A stretch of DNA of 64,000 bases from contig NZ_KE386572.1 of NCBI RefSeq assembly GCF_000427665.1, forward strand, positions 930,001 to 994,000. Reading direction: 5' to 3'. The DNA is from Geminicoccus roseus DSM 18922. Lineage in GTDB: Bacteria; Pseudomonadota; Alphaproteobacteria; Geminicoccales; Geminicoccaceae. The notes beneath the pieces were generated by a model. It was given only the letters and a program-made list of their open reading frames with translations, was not told the DNA's origin and did no database searches. The position numbers and the translations under genes were made by a program. Positions 36,235 to 45,655 of the stretch are shown one piece after another (positions within the stretch are counted from its first letter, which is position 1; each line of letters opens with the position of its first letter).

Positions 36235-37164
36235 ATGGCCGCCACGACCGCCACCCAGCCCCCAGCCAGCCCGAGGAAGAGCCGTCTCGGCACGGCCGCG
36301 CTGCCCTATCTCCTCTCGCTGCCGGCCCTGCTGGTCTGCATCGGCATCATCGTGCCGTTCCTCACCGCCGTCTGGTACAGCCTGCAGCGCTACAACCTGA
36401 ACCTGCCCTACCTGCGCGGGTTCGTATGGTTCCAGCAGTATATCGACCTCTTCACCGACACGACCTTCTGGCACACCGTGCAGGTCTCACTGGTCTACAC
36501 CTTTGCGACCGTCGTCCTGGAACTGCTGCTGGGCCTGGGGATCGCCCTGTTGTTGCGACGGCCCTCCAAGCTCCACAACATCATGAGCATCGCCCTGCTC
36601 CTGCCGCTGATGGTGGCTCCGGCCATCGCGGCCTTGATGTGGAAGCTGATGACCCATCCGGACTTCGGCATCCTGAGCTGGCTCATCCAGCAGGTCGGGA
36701 TCACCAATTTCCGCTGGGCGGCCGCGCCCTCCTCCGCCCTGTTCACCGTGCTGCTGGTCGACATCTGGGTCTACACGCCGTTCATGATGATCCTGCTGCT
36801 GGCGGGCCTGCGCGGCCTGCCCAAGCAACCGTTCGAGGCGGCGGAGCTGGACGGGGTGCCGGCAAGCTTCGTGTTCTTCCGCATCACCCTGCCAATGCTG
36901 ACTCCCTACATCATCACGGCGGCCCTGTTCCGGATGCTCGACAGCATCCAGCAGTTCGACATCATCTACGCGATGACCCAGGGCGGGCCGGGCGACACGC
37001 TACTGGTGTTCCAGGTCATGGCCTACCTGGACTTCTTCCAGAACTTCAATGTGGGCCGCTCGGCCGCGGTCCTGATGGTCCTGTGGGCGATCGCCTACAT
37101 CCTCTCCAACATCTTCATCAAACACTGGCTGCGCCTGCGTGAGCGCGCCCGTGGGGCGGCGTGA
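36235..37164 (+). CDS. ABC transporter permease 1 (CUT1, UgpA/MalF-like)
   Basis: A 309-residue permease with a short basic N-terminus, six hydrophobic helices and the EAA loop PFEAAELDGVPASFVFFRITLPML. It forms the inner-membrane channel with the next permease, whose ATG follows the stop after one base. Confidence 0.87.
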   Translation: MAATTATQPPASPRKSRLGTAALPYLLSLPALLVCIGIIVPFLTAVWYSLQRYNLNLPYLRGFVWFQQYIDLFTDTTFWHTVQVSLVYTFATVVLELLLGLGIALLLRRPSKLHNIMSIALLLPLMVAPAIAALMWKLMTHPDFGILSWLIQQVGITNFRWAAAPSSALFTVLLVDIWVYTPFMMILLLAGLRGLPKQPFEAAELDGVPASFVFFRITLPMLTPYIITAALFRMLDSIQQFDIIYAMTQGGPGDTLLVFQVMAYLDFFQNFNVGRSAAVLMVLWAIAYILSNIFIKHWLRLRERARGAA

Positions 37165-37165
37165 G

Positions 37166-38023
37166 ATGGAACGCGACAACCCGGTCATCAAGGTCCTGCG
37201 CGGCGCAGCCCTGCTCGTCGTCGGCCTGTTCTTCCTGTTCCCGTTGTTCTGGGTGGCATTGATGTCGTTCCAGACCAACGAGCAGATCCTGCGGATCCCG
37301 CCCTCGATCGTGTTCGAGCCGACGCTGTCCAACTACTGGGCGCTGATCTCCGGCCGCCTGGTCAGCAATGCCGGCATCCTAGAGATCAAGTTCATGGGCA
37401 ACCTGTGGAACAGCGTGCTGCTGTCCTCGACCTCGGTGGCCCTTGCCCTCGTGCTCGGCGTCCCGGCCGCCTATGCCTTCGCGCGGTTCCGCTTCCGCAT
37501 GAGCGAGGACATCGCGTTCACGCTCCTGTCCTTCCGCTTCGCACCCCCGCTGCTCGTCCTCCTGCCGCTCAGCCTGTACTTCCAGGACATCGGCCTGACC
37601 GACACCTATGTGGGGCTGATCTGGGTCTACCAGCTGATCGCCTTGCCGCTGATCCTGTGGATCGTGCGCGGCTACTTCGAGGACATCAGCCCGGACATCG
37701 AGCACGCCTACCGCATCGACGGCCATTCCTGGCTGAAGACCTTCACCAAGATCGCGCTGCCGCTGGCCAGGCCCGGCATCGCGGCGGCAGCGCTGCTGTC
37801 GTTCATCTTCTGCTGGAACAACTTCATCTTCGCGCTGATCCTGGCGTCCGCCGACAAGCAGCCCGTCACCGTGGGCGCCCTCGCCTTCGTCACCGCGTCG
37901 GGCATCCAGTACGGCCAGATCGCCGCCGCGGTGCTGCTCTCGATCACGCCCACCCTCCTCCTGGCACTCTACGCGCAGCGCTACCTCGTCGAGGGTCTGT
38001 CGCTCGGCGCGGTGAAGGGCTGA
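37166..38023 (+). CDS. ABC transporter permease 2 (CUT1, MalG-like)
   Basis: A 285-residue MalG-type permease with the EAA-like loop DIEHAYRIDGHSWLKTFTKI. The ATG at 37166 directly follows the TGA of permease 1 and is preferred over the in-frame GTG at 37139, which would overlap the previous gene by 26 bases. It ends seven bases before the first ATPase gene. Confidence 0.86.
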   Translation: MERDNPVIKVLRGAALLVVGLFFLFPLFWVALMSFQTNEQILRIPPSIVFEPTLSNYWALISGRLVSNAGILEIKFMGNLWNSVLLSSTSVALALVLGVPAAYAFARFRFRMSEDIAFTLLSFRFAPPLLVLLPLSLYFQDIGLTDTYVGLIWVYQLIALPLILWIVRGYFEDISPDIEHAYRIDGHSWLKTFTKIALPLARPGIAAAALLSFIFCWNNFIFALILASADKQPVTVGALAFVTASGIQYGQIAAAVLLSITPTLLLALYAQRYLVEGLSLGAVKG

Positions 38024-38029
38024 TCCGAC

Positions 38030-39127
38030 ATGGCATTCCTCGACCTCGACCGCATCTCGGTCGCCTTCAAGAAGGAGCGGGTGCTCAAAGAGGCATCGCT
38101 CCAGGTCGAACGCGGCGAGACGGTCGTCGTGTTCGGCCCGTCGGGCGGCGGCAAGACCGTGCTGCTCCGGCTGGTCTCGGGCGTGATGCAGCCGGACAGC
38201 GGCGACGTGCGCCTGGGCGGCAAGTCGCTGCTGGGCGCCGGCCCGGAAGAGCGCGACGTCGGCATGGCGTTCCAGAACTTCGCGCTCTACCCGCACATGC
38301 CGGCCTACGAGAACATCGCGAGCCCCCTGCGCGCCCGGGGGCTGGCCGAGAGCGAGATCGAGCGGCGGGTCCACGAGACCGCGCGCCTGCTCAAGATCGA
38401 CCATGTCCTCAAGCATTTCCCCAAGGAGCTCAGCAACGGCCAGAAGCAGCGCACCGCGCTCGGCCGCGCCCTGATCCGCGGGCCGGAAGTGCTGCTGCTC
38501 GACGATCCGCTTCGCAACGTGGATGCCAAGCTGCGCTACGAGATGCGCATCGAGCTGCCGCGCCTGCTCAAGAGCTTCGGCGGCGCTGTGCTCTACGTCA
38601 CCCAGGACTACAAGGAGGCCATGGCGCTGGGCGACCGCGTGGCGGTGCTGCTGGACGGCAAGTTCCTGCAGATCGACCATCCGGCCGAGGTCTACAAGCG
38701 CCCGGCCGACGTGCGGATCGCCAAGCTGTTCGGCGATCCGACCATCAACCTCTATCCGGTCCGCCCCAGGGCCGGCCGGACCGGCACCGAGATCGACATC
38801 TTCGGCGGCACGGTCGTCCTGCCCGGCACGCACGACCACCTGCGCGACCGGGAGTGCCTGATGGCGCTGCGGCCCGAGCATGTTCATGTCCACACCGAGA
38901 CGATCGAGGATGGCGTGCCGATGGAGTTGGAGGCGGTGACGCCCTTGAACGTCCGCACCGTCCTGTTCCTGAAGACCCAGGACGACCGCGAGCTGCTCGC
39001 GACCTGTTCCGAGCACGAGCAGGGCCGGTTCGGCCGCGGCCACCGCGCGGTCCATGCGCAGATCGACTTCGACCGCGCCCTGTTCTTCGACGCCGCGTCC
39101 GGCGTCCTTCTCCCGGCTGCGGCGTGA
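38030..39127 (+). CDS. ABC transporter ATPase A with altered Walker B and H-loop
   Basis: A 365-residue MalK-like ATPase with intact Walker A (GPSGGGKT) and Q-loop (AFQNFALYPHM). The signature is LSNGQ, the residue after Walker B is Asp not Glu (LLLDDPLRNVD), and the switch His is replaced by Gln (YVTQDYKEA). A C-terminal TOBE/MalK-like regulatory domain follows from about 240. The paired ATPase downstream keeps the Glu and His but alters its Q-loop. The two therefore likely form an asymmetric heterodimer, as in GlpS/GlpT-type two-ATPase polyol importers. Confidence 0.87.
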   Translation: MAFLDLDRISVAFKKERVLKEASLQVERGETVVVFGPSGGGKTVLLRLVSGVMQPDSGDVRLGGKSLLGAGPEERDVGMAFQNFALYPHMPAYENIASPLRARGLAESEIERRVHETARLLKIDHVLKHFPKELSNGQKQRTALGRALIRGPEVLLLDDPLRNVDAKLRYEMRIELPRLLKSFGGAVLYVTQDYKEAMALGDRVAVLLDGKFLQIDHPAEVYKRPADVRIAKLFGDPTINLYPVRPRAGRTGTEIDIFGGTVVLPGTHDHLRDRECLMALRPEHVHVHTETIEDGVPMELEAVTPLNVRTVLFLKTQDDRELLATCSEHEQGRFGRGHRAVHAQIDFDRALFFDAASGVLLPAAA

Positions 39128-39134
39128 GGCTCCC

Positions 39135-40232
39135 ATGGCAGAACTGAACCTCGTCGCCGTCGACAAGATCTACCAGAGCCGCGGCAAGCCGCCGGTCCAC
39201 GCCGTCCAGGGCGTCGACATGAGCATCGCCGACGGCGAGATCATCGGCCTGCTGGGCTCGTCCGGCTGCGGCAAGACCTCGACCCTGCGCATGATCGCCG
39301 GGTTCGAGGACGTGAGCCGCGGCGAGATCCGCCTGGGCTCCCGCCTCCTGAACGATCTCAGGCCTGCCGAGCGCGGCGTCGCCATGGCCTTCGAGGGCTA
39401 TGCGCTCTACCCGCCGCTGACCGTGCGCGACAATGTCGGCTTCGCGCTGCTGCGCGCGAAGACGCCCAAGGCCGAGATCGAGCGGCGGGTCGCCGAGATC
39501 GCGCATCTCCTCGAGATCGAGGAGATCCTGGACCGCTACCCGCCGACCATCTCGGCCGGCCAGCAGCAGCGCACCTCGCTCGCCCGCGCCCTGATCCGCC
39601 GGGCCGACCTGTCCTTGCTCGACGAACCGATGTCGCAGCTGGAGCCGCAGCTCCGCGCGATCCTGCGGGCGCGCATCAAGGACTTCATCATCGAGCACAA
39701 GATGACGACCGTGTTCGTCACCCACGACCAGACCGAGGCCCTGGCGCTGGCCGACCGCATCGCCGTGATGGAAGGCGGCGTGCTCCAGCAGTTCGCCACC
39801 CCAGCCGATCTGAAGGAGCGGCCGGCCAACCTGTTCGTCGCCTCGTTCATCGGCGAGCCGCCCATGAACATCATGGACGGCGAGGTGGTCGGGCCGGAGA
39901 TCGTCATCCGTTCGGCGCGCGGCGACCGGGCCTTCGCCCTGCAGGCAGGTCCGCACGACCGGCCGGGCAAGATCGGCGTCGGGATCCGGCCGCACCGCGT
40001 CCAGGTCGGCGAAGGTCCCCTGCAGGGCCAGGTGGTGAGCAACCAGTGGCTGGGCGACCAGACCCATCTGGGGATCGAGGTCGAGGGCGTACTGCTGGTC
40101 GCGGTTACCGACGGCGCCCTGGAGGCGAGGGTCGGCGAGACCGTCCCGCTGCTCCTGCCGGACGACGCCCTGCACCTGTTCGACTCGACGAGCGGCCAGG
40201 CGCTGCGGCATGGCGCGAGCAGCGCCCGATGA
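39135..40232 (+). CDS. ABC transporter ATPase B with altered Q-loop
   Basis: A 365-residue MalK-like ATPase. Walker A (GSSGCGKT), Walker B with Glu (LSLLDEPMSQLEPQL) and the H-loop (VFVTHDQTEA) are intact. The Q-loop Gln is Glu (AFEGYALYPPL), the signature reads ISAGQ, and the D-loop is SQLEP rather than SNLDA. These changes complement those of ATPase A. Its stop overlaps the start of the kinase gene, tying transport to the first catabolic step. Confidence 0.87.
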   Translation: MAELNLVAVDKIYQSRGKPPVHAVQGVDMSIADGEIIGLLGSSGCGKTSTLRMIAGFEDVSRGEIRLGSRLLNDLRPAERGVAMAFEGYALYPPLTVRDNVGFALLRAKTPKAEIERRVAEIAHLLEIEEILDRYPPTISAGQQQRTSLARALIRRADLSLLDEPMSQLEPQLRAILRARIKDFIIEHKMTTVFVTHDQTEALALADRIAVMEGGVLQQFATPADLKERPANLFVASFIGEPPMNIMDGEVVGPEIVIRSARGDRAFALQAGPHDRPGKIGVGIRPHRVQVGEGPLQGQVVSNQWLGDQTHLGIEVEGVLLVAVTDGALEARVGETVPLLLPDDALHLFDSTSGQALRHGASSAR

Positions 40233-41782
40233 CGGCCGACCTGATCCTCGGCATCGATGCCGGCACCTCGGTGACCAAGGTGGTGGCGTTCGACCTGGAC
40301 GGACGCCAGGTCGCCAGCGCCGCCAAACCCAACCAATACGTCAACCTGCCGGGCGGCGGCTGCGAGCAGGACGTGCGGCGCACCTGGGAGGACTGCGCCC
40401 AGGTGCTGCGTGAGCTGGGCGCCAGCCTGCCCGGGCTGGCCGACCGCGTGCTCGCCGTCGGGGTCACCGCCCAGGGCGACGGCACCTGGCTGATCGATGC
40501 CGAGGGCGAACCGGTCACGCCGGCCTGGCTCTGGCTGGACAGCCGTGCCGCGGCGATCGTGGAGCAGGCCGACCAAGACGGCACCACCGCCAGGACCTAC
40601 CCCATCACCGGCTGCGGGATGAACGCCTGCCAGCAATCGGCGCATCTGATGTGGATGAAGCGCCATGCGCCGCAGATGCTGGAACGTGCTGCTACCGGCA
40701 TGCACTGCAAGGACTGGCTGTACTTCAAGCTGACCGGCGTGCGCGCCACGGACGTGTCCGAGGGGGTGTTCACCTTCGGCGACTTCCGGCGGCGGGCCTA
40801 CTCCCCCGACGTGCTCGATGCCTATGGGCTGGCCGATCTGGCCCATCTCCTGCCGCCGATCGTCAACGGCATCGAGACGACTCACCCCTTGAGCGCGGAA
40901 GCGGCCCGCCAGGTCGGGCTGAAGGCCGGAACGCCGGTCTCGCTCGGGTTCGTCGACGTGGTCTGCACTGCCTTAGGGGCGGGCCTCTACGAGCGCGGCC
41001 GCAGGCTCGGCGTGTCGATCATCGGCTCGACCGGCATGCATATCCGCCTGGCCAGCTCGGCCGACGAGGTCGTGCTGGGCGAGGCCCCGTCGGGCTACAC
41101 CATGTGCCTGCCGGTGGCGGGGACCTATGCCCAGGCTCAGTCCAACATGGCGGCGACCCTCAACATCGACTGGGCGGTCGACCTGGCCTGCCAAGCCGCA
41201 GGGGCGCTGGGGCACGAGATCGGTCGCCGGGAAGCGCTGCCGCTGCTCGACGCGCAGGTCCTGGAGGCCCGGCCGGGCGCCGCGATCTGGCATCCCTACA
41301 TCCACACCGCTGGCGAGCGGGGCCCGTTCGTGGATGCCAACGCGCGGGCGATGATGTCCGGGCTGGACCAGAACGTCCGCTTCCTCGACCTGCTGCGCTC
41401 GGTCTACGAGGGCCTGAGCTTCGCCGCACGCGACTGCTACGCCGCGGCCGGCCACGTGCCCGAAGAGATCCGGCTGGCCGGCGGGGCAGCGCGCTCCAGG
41501 ACCCTGCGGACGATCCTCGCCTCGGTGCTGGGCGCCCCGGTGCGGGCCGGCACCCGCGGCGAGGAAGGCTCGGTCGGCACCGCGATGATGGCGGCCTGCG
41601 CGGTCGGCGTGTTCCCCTCCCTGGACGAGGCCGTGGCCGCCTGGGTGACGCCGTCCTTAGGCGAGCTCACCCATCCCGACCCGGAACTGGTGAAGGCCTA
41701 TGCCGACCTGTTCCCGATCTATCAATCGATCCACCGTCGGATGCGCGACGTCTGGCGGGATCTCGCAAAGGTACGTTCATGA
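40229..41782 (+). CDS. eryA: FGGY-family carbohydrate kinase, erythritol kinase (EryA)-like
   Basis: A 517-residue FGGY kinase. It opens with the phosphate-binding LILGIDAGTSVTKVVAFDL, has VGVTAQGDGTWL and ends with the ATP-binding IRLAGGAARSRTLR. Segments GCGMNACQQSAHL, MHCKDWLYFKLTGVRATD and IIGSTGMHIRL closely resemble Brucella EryA as I recall it, favouring erythritol or another short polyol as substrate. The ATG at 40229 overlaps the ATPase B stop. The product would be a polyol phosphate oxidised by the GlpD/EryB-like enzyme two genes on. Confidence 0.82.
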   Translation: MTADLILGIDAGTSVTKVVAFDLDGRQVASAAKPNQYVNLPGGGCEQDVRRTWEDCAQVLRELGASLPGLADRVLAVGVTAQGDGTWLIDAEGEPVTPAWLWLDSRAAAIVEQADQDGTTARTYPITGCGMNACQQSAHLMWMKRHAPQMLERAATGMHCKDWLYFKLTGVRATDVSEGVFTFGDFRRRAYSPDVLDAYGLADLAHLLPPIVNGIETTHPLSAEAARQVGLKAGTPVSLGFVDVVCTALGAGLYERGRRLGVSIIGSTGMHIRLASSADEVVLGEAPSGYTMCLPVAGTYAQAQSNMAATLNIDWAVDLACQAAGALGHEIGRREALPLLDAQVLEARPGAAIWHPYIHTAGERGPFVDANARAMMSGLDQNVRFLDLLRSVYEGLSFAARDCYAAAGHVPEEIRLAGGAARSRTLRTILASVLGAPVRAGTRGEEGSVGTAMMAACAVGVFPSLDEAVAAWVTPSLGELTHPDPELVKAYADLFPIYQSIHRRMRDVWRDLAKVRS

Positions 41783-42834
41783 CCAGAACCATCGAGGCCG
41801 CGATCATCGGCGACAATTTCATGCGTGCTTCGGTGTTCGAGGCCAGCCTGCGCAAGATCTCCGGGGTGAAGTGGAACATCCGCAGCCTGGAGCTGCCCTG
41901 GCCGGACGAGCCGTTCTTCCACGGCGCCAAGGGCACCGAGCTGGAAGGACTGAAGGAGCTGCAGGGCGATCCGGCCGAGCTGGCAGCGTTCATCAAGGGC
42001 GCCCAGCTCCTGGTCTGCCACCTGCCGCCGGTCACCCGGTCGATGCTGGAGGTGATCGCCCCGCCGCTTGAACTGATCGGGGTGAGCCGCGGCGGCCCGG
42101 TCAACATCGACATGAAGGCGGCCAAGGAAGCAGGCGTCACCGTGGTCAACGCGCCCGGCCGCAACGCCTCGGCGGTGGCCGAGTTTACCATCGGCGCGAT
42201 CCTGGCCGAGACGCGGCTGATCACCAAGGGGCACACCTCGCTCAGCCAGGGGATCTGGCGCGGCGACCTGTACCGTGCCGACCTGACCGGGCCTGAGCTA
42301 AGCGAGCTGACCGTCGGCCTGATCGGCTATGGCCATATCGGCACGCGGGTGACCCGGCTGCTCAAGCCGTTCGGCTGCAAGATCCTGGTCGACGACCCCT
42401 ACGTGAAGGTGAGCGACGCCGATCTGGCCGACGGGGTCGAGCAGGTCGAGCTTTCGGAACTGCTGCGCCGCTCCGATGTCGTCTCCCTGCACGCCCGGGT
42501 CACCCCGGAGACCACCGGCTTCATGAACGCGCAGGCCTTCGCCCAGATGAAGAAGGGCGCCTGGTTCATCAACACCGCTCGCGGGCCGATGGTGAACTAT
42601 GCCGACCTCTACGAGGCGCTGCAGTCGGGCCATCTGCGCGGCGCCATGCTGGAGACCCACGAGGTCGAGCCCTGCCCGCCCGACCTGCCGCTGCTCCGGC
42701 ATCCGAACGTCACGCTCACCCCGCACATTGCCGGGGCCTCCACCACCACGGTGAAGATCGCCGCGGAGAAGATCGCCGTCGAGGTCCAGCACTGGATCAA
42801 CGGCGAACCCCTCGAGAACGTCGCCACCAAGTGA
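41779..42834 (+). CDS. D-isomer-specific 2-hydroxyacid dehydrogenase
   Basis: A 351-residue NAD-dependent dehydrogenase. The Rossmann motif is VGLIGYGHIGTRVTRLL, catalytic Arg lies in INTARGPMVNY, Glu in ETHEVEPCP and His in TPHIAGAS. Its start overlaps the kinase stop and the next gene begins seven bases after it, so it is an integral operon member. This enzyme is not part of the classical erythritol pathway (EryA-EryB-EryC-TpiA2-RpiB), which makes its role here an open question. It may handle an acid side product or a different polyol branch. Confidence 0.87.
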   Translation: MTRTIEAAIIGDNFMRASVFEASLRKISGVKWNIRSLELPWPDEPFFHGAKGTELEGLKELQGDPAELAAFIKGAQLLVCHLPPVTRSMLEVIAPPLELIGVSRGGPVNIDMKAAKEAGVTVVNAPGRNASAVAEFTIGAILAETRLITKGHTSLSQGIWRGDLYRADLTGPELSELTVGLIGYGHIGTRVTRLLKPFGCKILVDDPYVKVSDADLADGVEQVELSELLRRSDVVSLHARVTPETTGFMNAQAFAQMKKGAWFINTARGPMVNYADLYEALQSGHLRGAMLETHEVEPCPPDLPLLRHPNVTLTPHIAGASTTTVKIAAEKIAVEVQHWINGEPLENVATK

Positions 42835-42841
42835 ACCGATC

Positions 42842-44404
42842 ATGAGCCTCGCGGACCTCGACAAGCTGCCGGACCCCGTCGACCTCGTGGTCGTCGGGGG
42901 CGGCGTGAACGGTGCCGGCATCGCCCGCGACGCGGCGGGCCGCGGTCTTTCCGTCGTCATGTGCGAGAAGGACGACCTCGCCCAGGGAACCAGCTCGCGC
43001 TCGGGCAAGCTGATCCATGGCGGCCTGCGCTACCTGGAATATTACGAGTTCCGCCTGGTCCGCGAGGCGTTGATCGAGCGGGAGGTGGTGCTCAACGCCG
43101 CCCCGCACATCGTCTGGCCGATGCGCTTCGTCCTGCCGCACAGCCCCGACCAGCGGCCGCGCTGGCTGATCCGGCTGGGCCTGTTCCTCTATGATCACCT
43201 GGGCGGCCGCGCCAAGCTGCCGCCGACCCGCTCGCTCGACCTGCGCAAGGATCCCGAGGGCGAGCCGGTGGTGGACGAGTTCTCCCGCGGATTCGAGTAC
43301 TCGGACTGCTGGGTGGACGATGCCCGCCTCGTGCTCCTGAACGCGCTGGACGCCAAGGAGCGCGGTGCCGTCATCCTTACCCGCACCCCGGCCACCTCGG
43401 CGCGCCGCGACGGCAAGCTCTGGCAGGTCGAGTTCACCGACAGCGTCACCGGCGAGACCCGCAGCGTCCGCGCCCGCGCGATCATCAACGCCGCCGGGCC
43501 CTGGATCGAGAAGGTGCTGGGTCAGGTCGCCGGGGTGAACAGCGCCCGCAAGGTGCGGCTGGTCAAGGGCAGCCACCTGATCATCAGGAAATGGTGGAAG
43601 GGCCCGCAGGCCTATCTCCTGCAGAACGACGACAAGCGGGTGATCTTCGTCAATCCCTACGAGGGCGACCTGACCCTGATCGGCACCACCGACATCCCGG
43701 TGGAGGGCCGCCCGGAGGACGTGCGGGTCGAGGAGCGGGAACGCAGCTACCTGCTCCGCGTGCTCAACCGCTACTTCAGGCACAAGCTGACCGAGGACGA
43801 CATCGTCGCCGAGTTCAGCGGGGTGCGGCCCCTCTATGACGACGACAGCGCCAAGAACGCCTCGGCGGTCACCCGCGACTATGTGTTCGACGTCGACCCG
43901 CCGCAGCCCTCGGAAGAGCACGCAGCCATGCTCTCGATCTTCGGCGGCAAGATCACGACCTACCGCAAGCTCGCCGAGCATGCCCTGGACAAGCTGCAGC
44001 CCTATCTCGGCACCAGGTTCGGCACCTGGACGGCACGGGCGCCGCTGCCGGGCGGCGACATGCCGGACGCCGACTTCGACCGCTGGCTGGAGCGCTTTTC
44101 CGCCGAGCGGCCCTGGCTGCCCACCGACCTCGCCCGCCACTATGCCCGCCTCTACGGCACCAGGGCGGTGCGGCTGCTGGAAGGAGCCACGGGCAAGGCC
44201 GATCTCGGCCGCCATTTCGGCGGCAACCTCTACGAGCGCGAGGTCGACTATCTGGTCGCGCATGAATGGGCGCGCTCGGCCGACGACATCCTCACCCGGC
44301 GCACCAAGCACTACCTGCACCTGACCGAAGACGAGAGCCGCGCCTTCCGGGCATGGTTCGAGAGCCGGCCAGGCGCCCTTGCAGACGAACGGGAAGCAGC
44401 ATGA
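42842..44404 (+). CDS. glpD: Glycerol-3-phosphate dehydrogenase family (GlpD/EryB-like) flavoprotein
   Basis: A 520-residue FAD-dependent dehydrogenase with the FAD-binding DLVVVGGGVNGAGIARDAA, GTSSRSGKLIHGGLRYLE, and late IFGGKITTYRKLAEHAL, all GlpD hallmarks; the C-terminal DAO_C domain is complete. GlpD oxidises glycerol 3-phosphate to dihydroxyacetone phosphate with quinone. EryB, its close relative, oxidises erythritol 4-phosphate. The adjacent EryA-like kinase makes the EryB role plausible; sequence alone does not settle it. The stop overlaps the next kinase start. Confidence 0.88.
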   Translation: MSLADLDKLPDPVDLVVVGGGVNGAGIARDAAGRGLSVVMCEKDDLAQGTSSRSGKLIHGGLRYLEYYEFRLVREALIEREVVLNAAPHIVWPMRFVLPHSPDQRPRWLIRLGLFLYDHLGGRAKLPPTRSLDLRKDPEGEPVVDEFSRGFEYSDCWVDDARLVLLNALDAKERGAVILTRTPATSARRDGKLWQVEFTDSVTGETRSVRARAIINAAGPWIEKVLGQVAGVNSARKVRLVKGSHLIIRKWWKGPQAYLLQNDDKRVIFVNPYEGDLTLIGTTDIPVEGRPEDVRVEERERSYLLRVLNRYFRHKLTEDDIVAEFSGVRPLYDDDSAKNASAVTRDYVFDVDPPQPSEEHAAMLSIFGGKITTYRKLAEHALDKLQPYLGTRFGTWTARAPLPGGDMPDADFDRWLERFSAERPWLPTDLARHYARLYGTRAVRLLEGATGKADLGRHFGGNLYEREVDYLVAHEWARSADDILTRRTKHYLHLTEDESRAFRAWFESRPGALADEREAA

Positions 44405-45645
44405 CCCGGCTGGCGCTCGGCATCGACATCGGCAGTTCCGGTGTCCGGGCCATCGCGATCGAGGCGGATGGCAAGGTCGTCGCGGAGGCAAAGGCGGCGC
44501 TCCCGAAGCCGGACCGGACCGACGGCATGATCCGCACCGCTGCGCCCGACTGGTGGCAGGCGGTCGAGACCTGCCTGGCCGCGATGCCGCGCGACCGGAT
44601 CGGCGCCATCGCCGTCGACGGCACGTCGGGTACGCTGCTCCTGTGCGGCCAGGACGGCACCCCGCTGGGCGCCGCGCGCCGCTACGACGATGCCGGCAGC
44701 GCCGCCCATGCCGGGCAGATCCGCGCCCTGGCGCCGGCGGAGAGCGCCGCGCATGGCGCCTCCTCGCCGGCGGCGCGCCTGTTGGACCTGCAGAAGCAGC
44801 ATCCCGACGCGGCGCTGGCGCTGCACCAGGCCGACTGGGTGGTCGGCCGGCTCACCGGACGCTTCGGCGTCTCCGACGACAACAATGCCCTGAAGTCCGG
44901 CTGGGACCCGGTGGCGCGGACCTGGCCCGCTTGGCTGGATGGGTTCGGCATCGAGCGCCGGCTCCTGCCGGAGGTGCTGGAGCCGGGGACGGTGGTCGGC
45001 GAGGCGCGGCGGGAGCTGGGCTTCGCCAAGGGCGCGGTGGTCGTGGCCGGAACCACCGATGGCTGCGCTTCCTTTCTCGCCACCGGCGCCGACCAGCCGG
45101 GCGACGGCGTCACGGCGCTCGGCACCACGCTGACCCTGAAGCTGCTCTCCGACCGGCCGGTGTTCGACCCGGGGGCCGGGGTGTACAGCCACCGGCTGCT
45201 CGGCATGTGGCTGGCCGGCGGCGCTTCCAATACCGGCGGCGCCGCTTTGCTGCGCTTCTTCACGGCGGAGCGGATGCGCGAGCTGGAAGCCGGCCTGGAG
45301 CCGGCGAAGCCGACCGGGCTGGACTACTGGCCGCTGGCTGCGCGCGGCGAGCGCTTCCCTGTGGCCGACGCCGCGATGGAGTCCCGGCATGAGCCGCGCC
45401 CGCCGGAAGACGGCCGGTTCTTCCAGGGTCTCCTGGAAGGCATCGCGAAGGTCGAGCGCCAGGCCTATGGCCGCCTGTCCAAACTGGGCGCACCCGCCCT
45501 GCGCTCGGTGCGCACGGTAGGCGGCGGCGCCGCCAATGCCGCCTGGACGGCGATCCGGGCGCAGATGCTGGGCGTGCCGATGCTGGAGCCGGCCAGCGAG
45601 CAGGCGGCCTACGGCACCGCGCTCCTGGCGCGCCGCGCGCTCTGA
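44401..45645 (+). CDS. Short FGGY-family kinase (D-ribulokinase-like)
   Basis: A 414-residue kinase, about 100 residues shorter than typical FGGY kinases but with both ends intact: ALGIDIGSSGVRAIAIEADGK at the start and TVGGGAANAAWTAIRAQML near the end. Length and the DGTSGTLLLCGQDG segment match the compact group that includes cyanobacterial and plant D-ribulose kinases. It may phosphorylate a ketopentose derived from a pentitol, feeding the rpe gene some 3.5 kb away. The start overlaps the GlpD-like stop. Confidence 0.8.
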   Translation: MTRLALGIDIGSSGVRAIAIEADGKVVAEAKAALPKPDRTDGMIRTAAPDWWQAVETCLAAMPRDRIGAIAVDGTSGTLLLCGQDGTPLGAARRYDDAGSAAHAGQIRALAPAESAAHGASSPAARLLDLQKQHPDAALALHQADWVVGRLTGRFGVSDDNNALKSGWDPVARTWPAWLDGFGIERRLLPEVLEPGTVVGEARRELGFAKGAVVVAGTTDGCASFLATGADQPGDGVTALGTTLTLKLLSDRPVFDPGAGVYSHRLLGMWLAGGASNTGGAALLRFFTAERMRELEAGLEPAKPTGLDYWPLAARGERFPVADAAMESRHEPRPPEDGRFFQGLLEGIAKVERQAYGRLSKLGAPALRSVRTVGGGAANAAWTAIRAQMLGVPMLEPASEQAAYGTALLARRAL

Positions 45646-45655
45646 GCCAGGCGGT

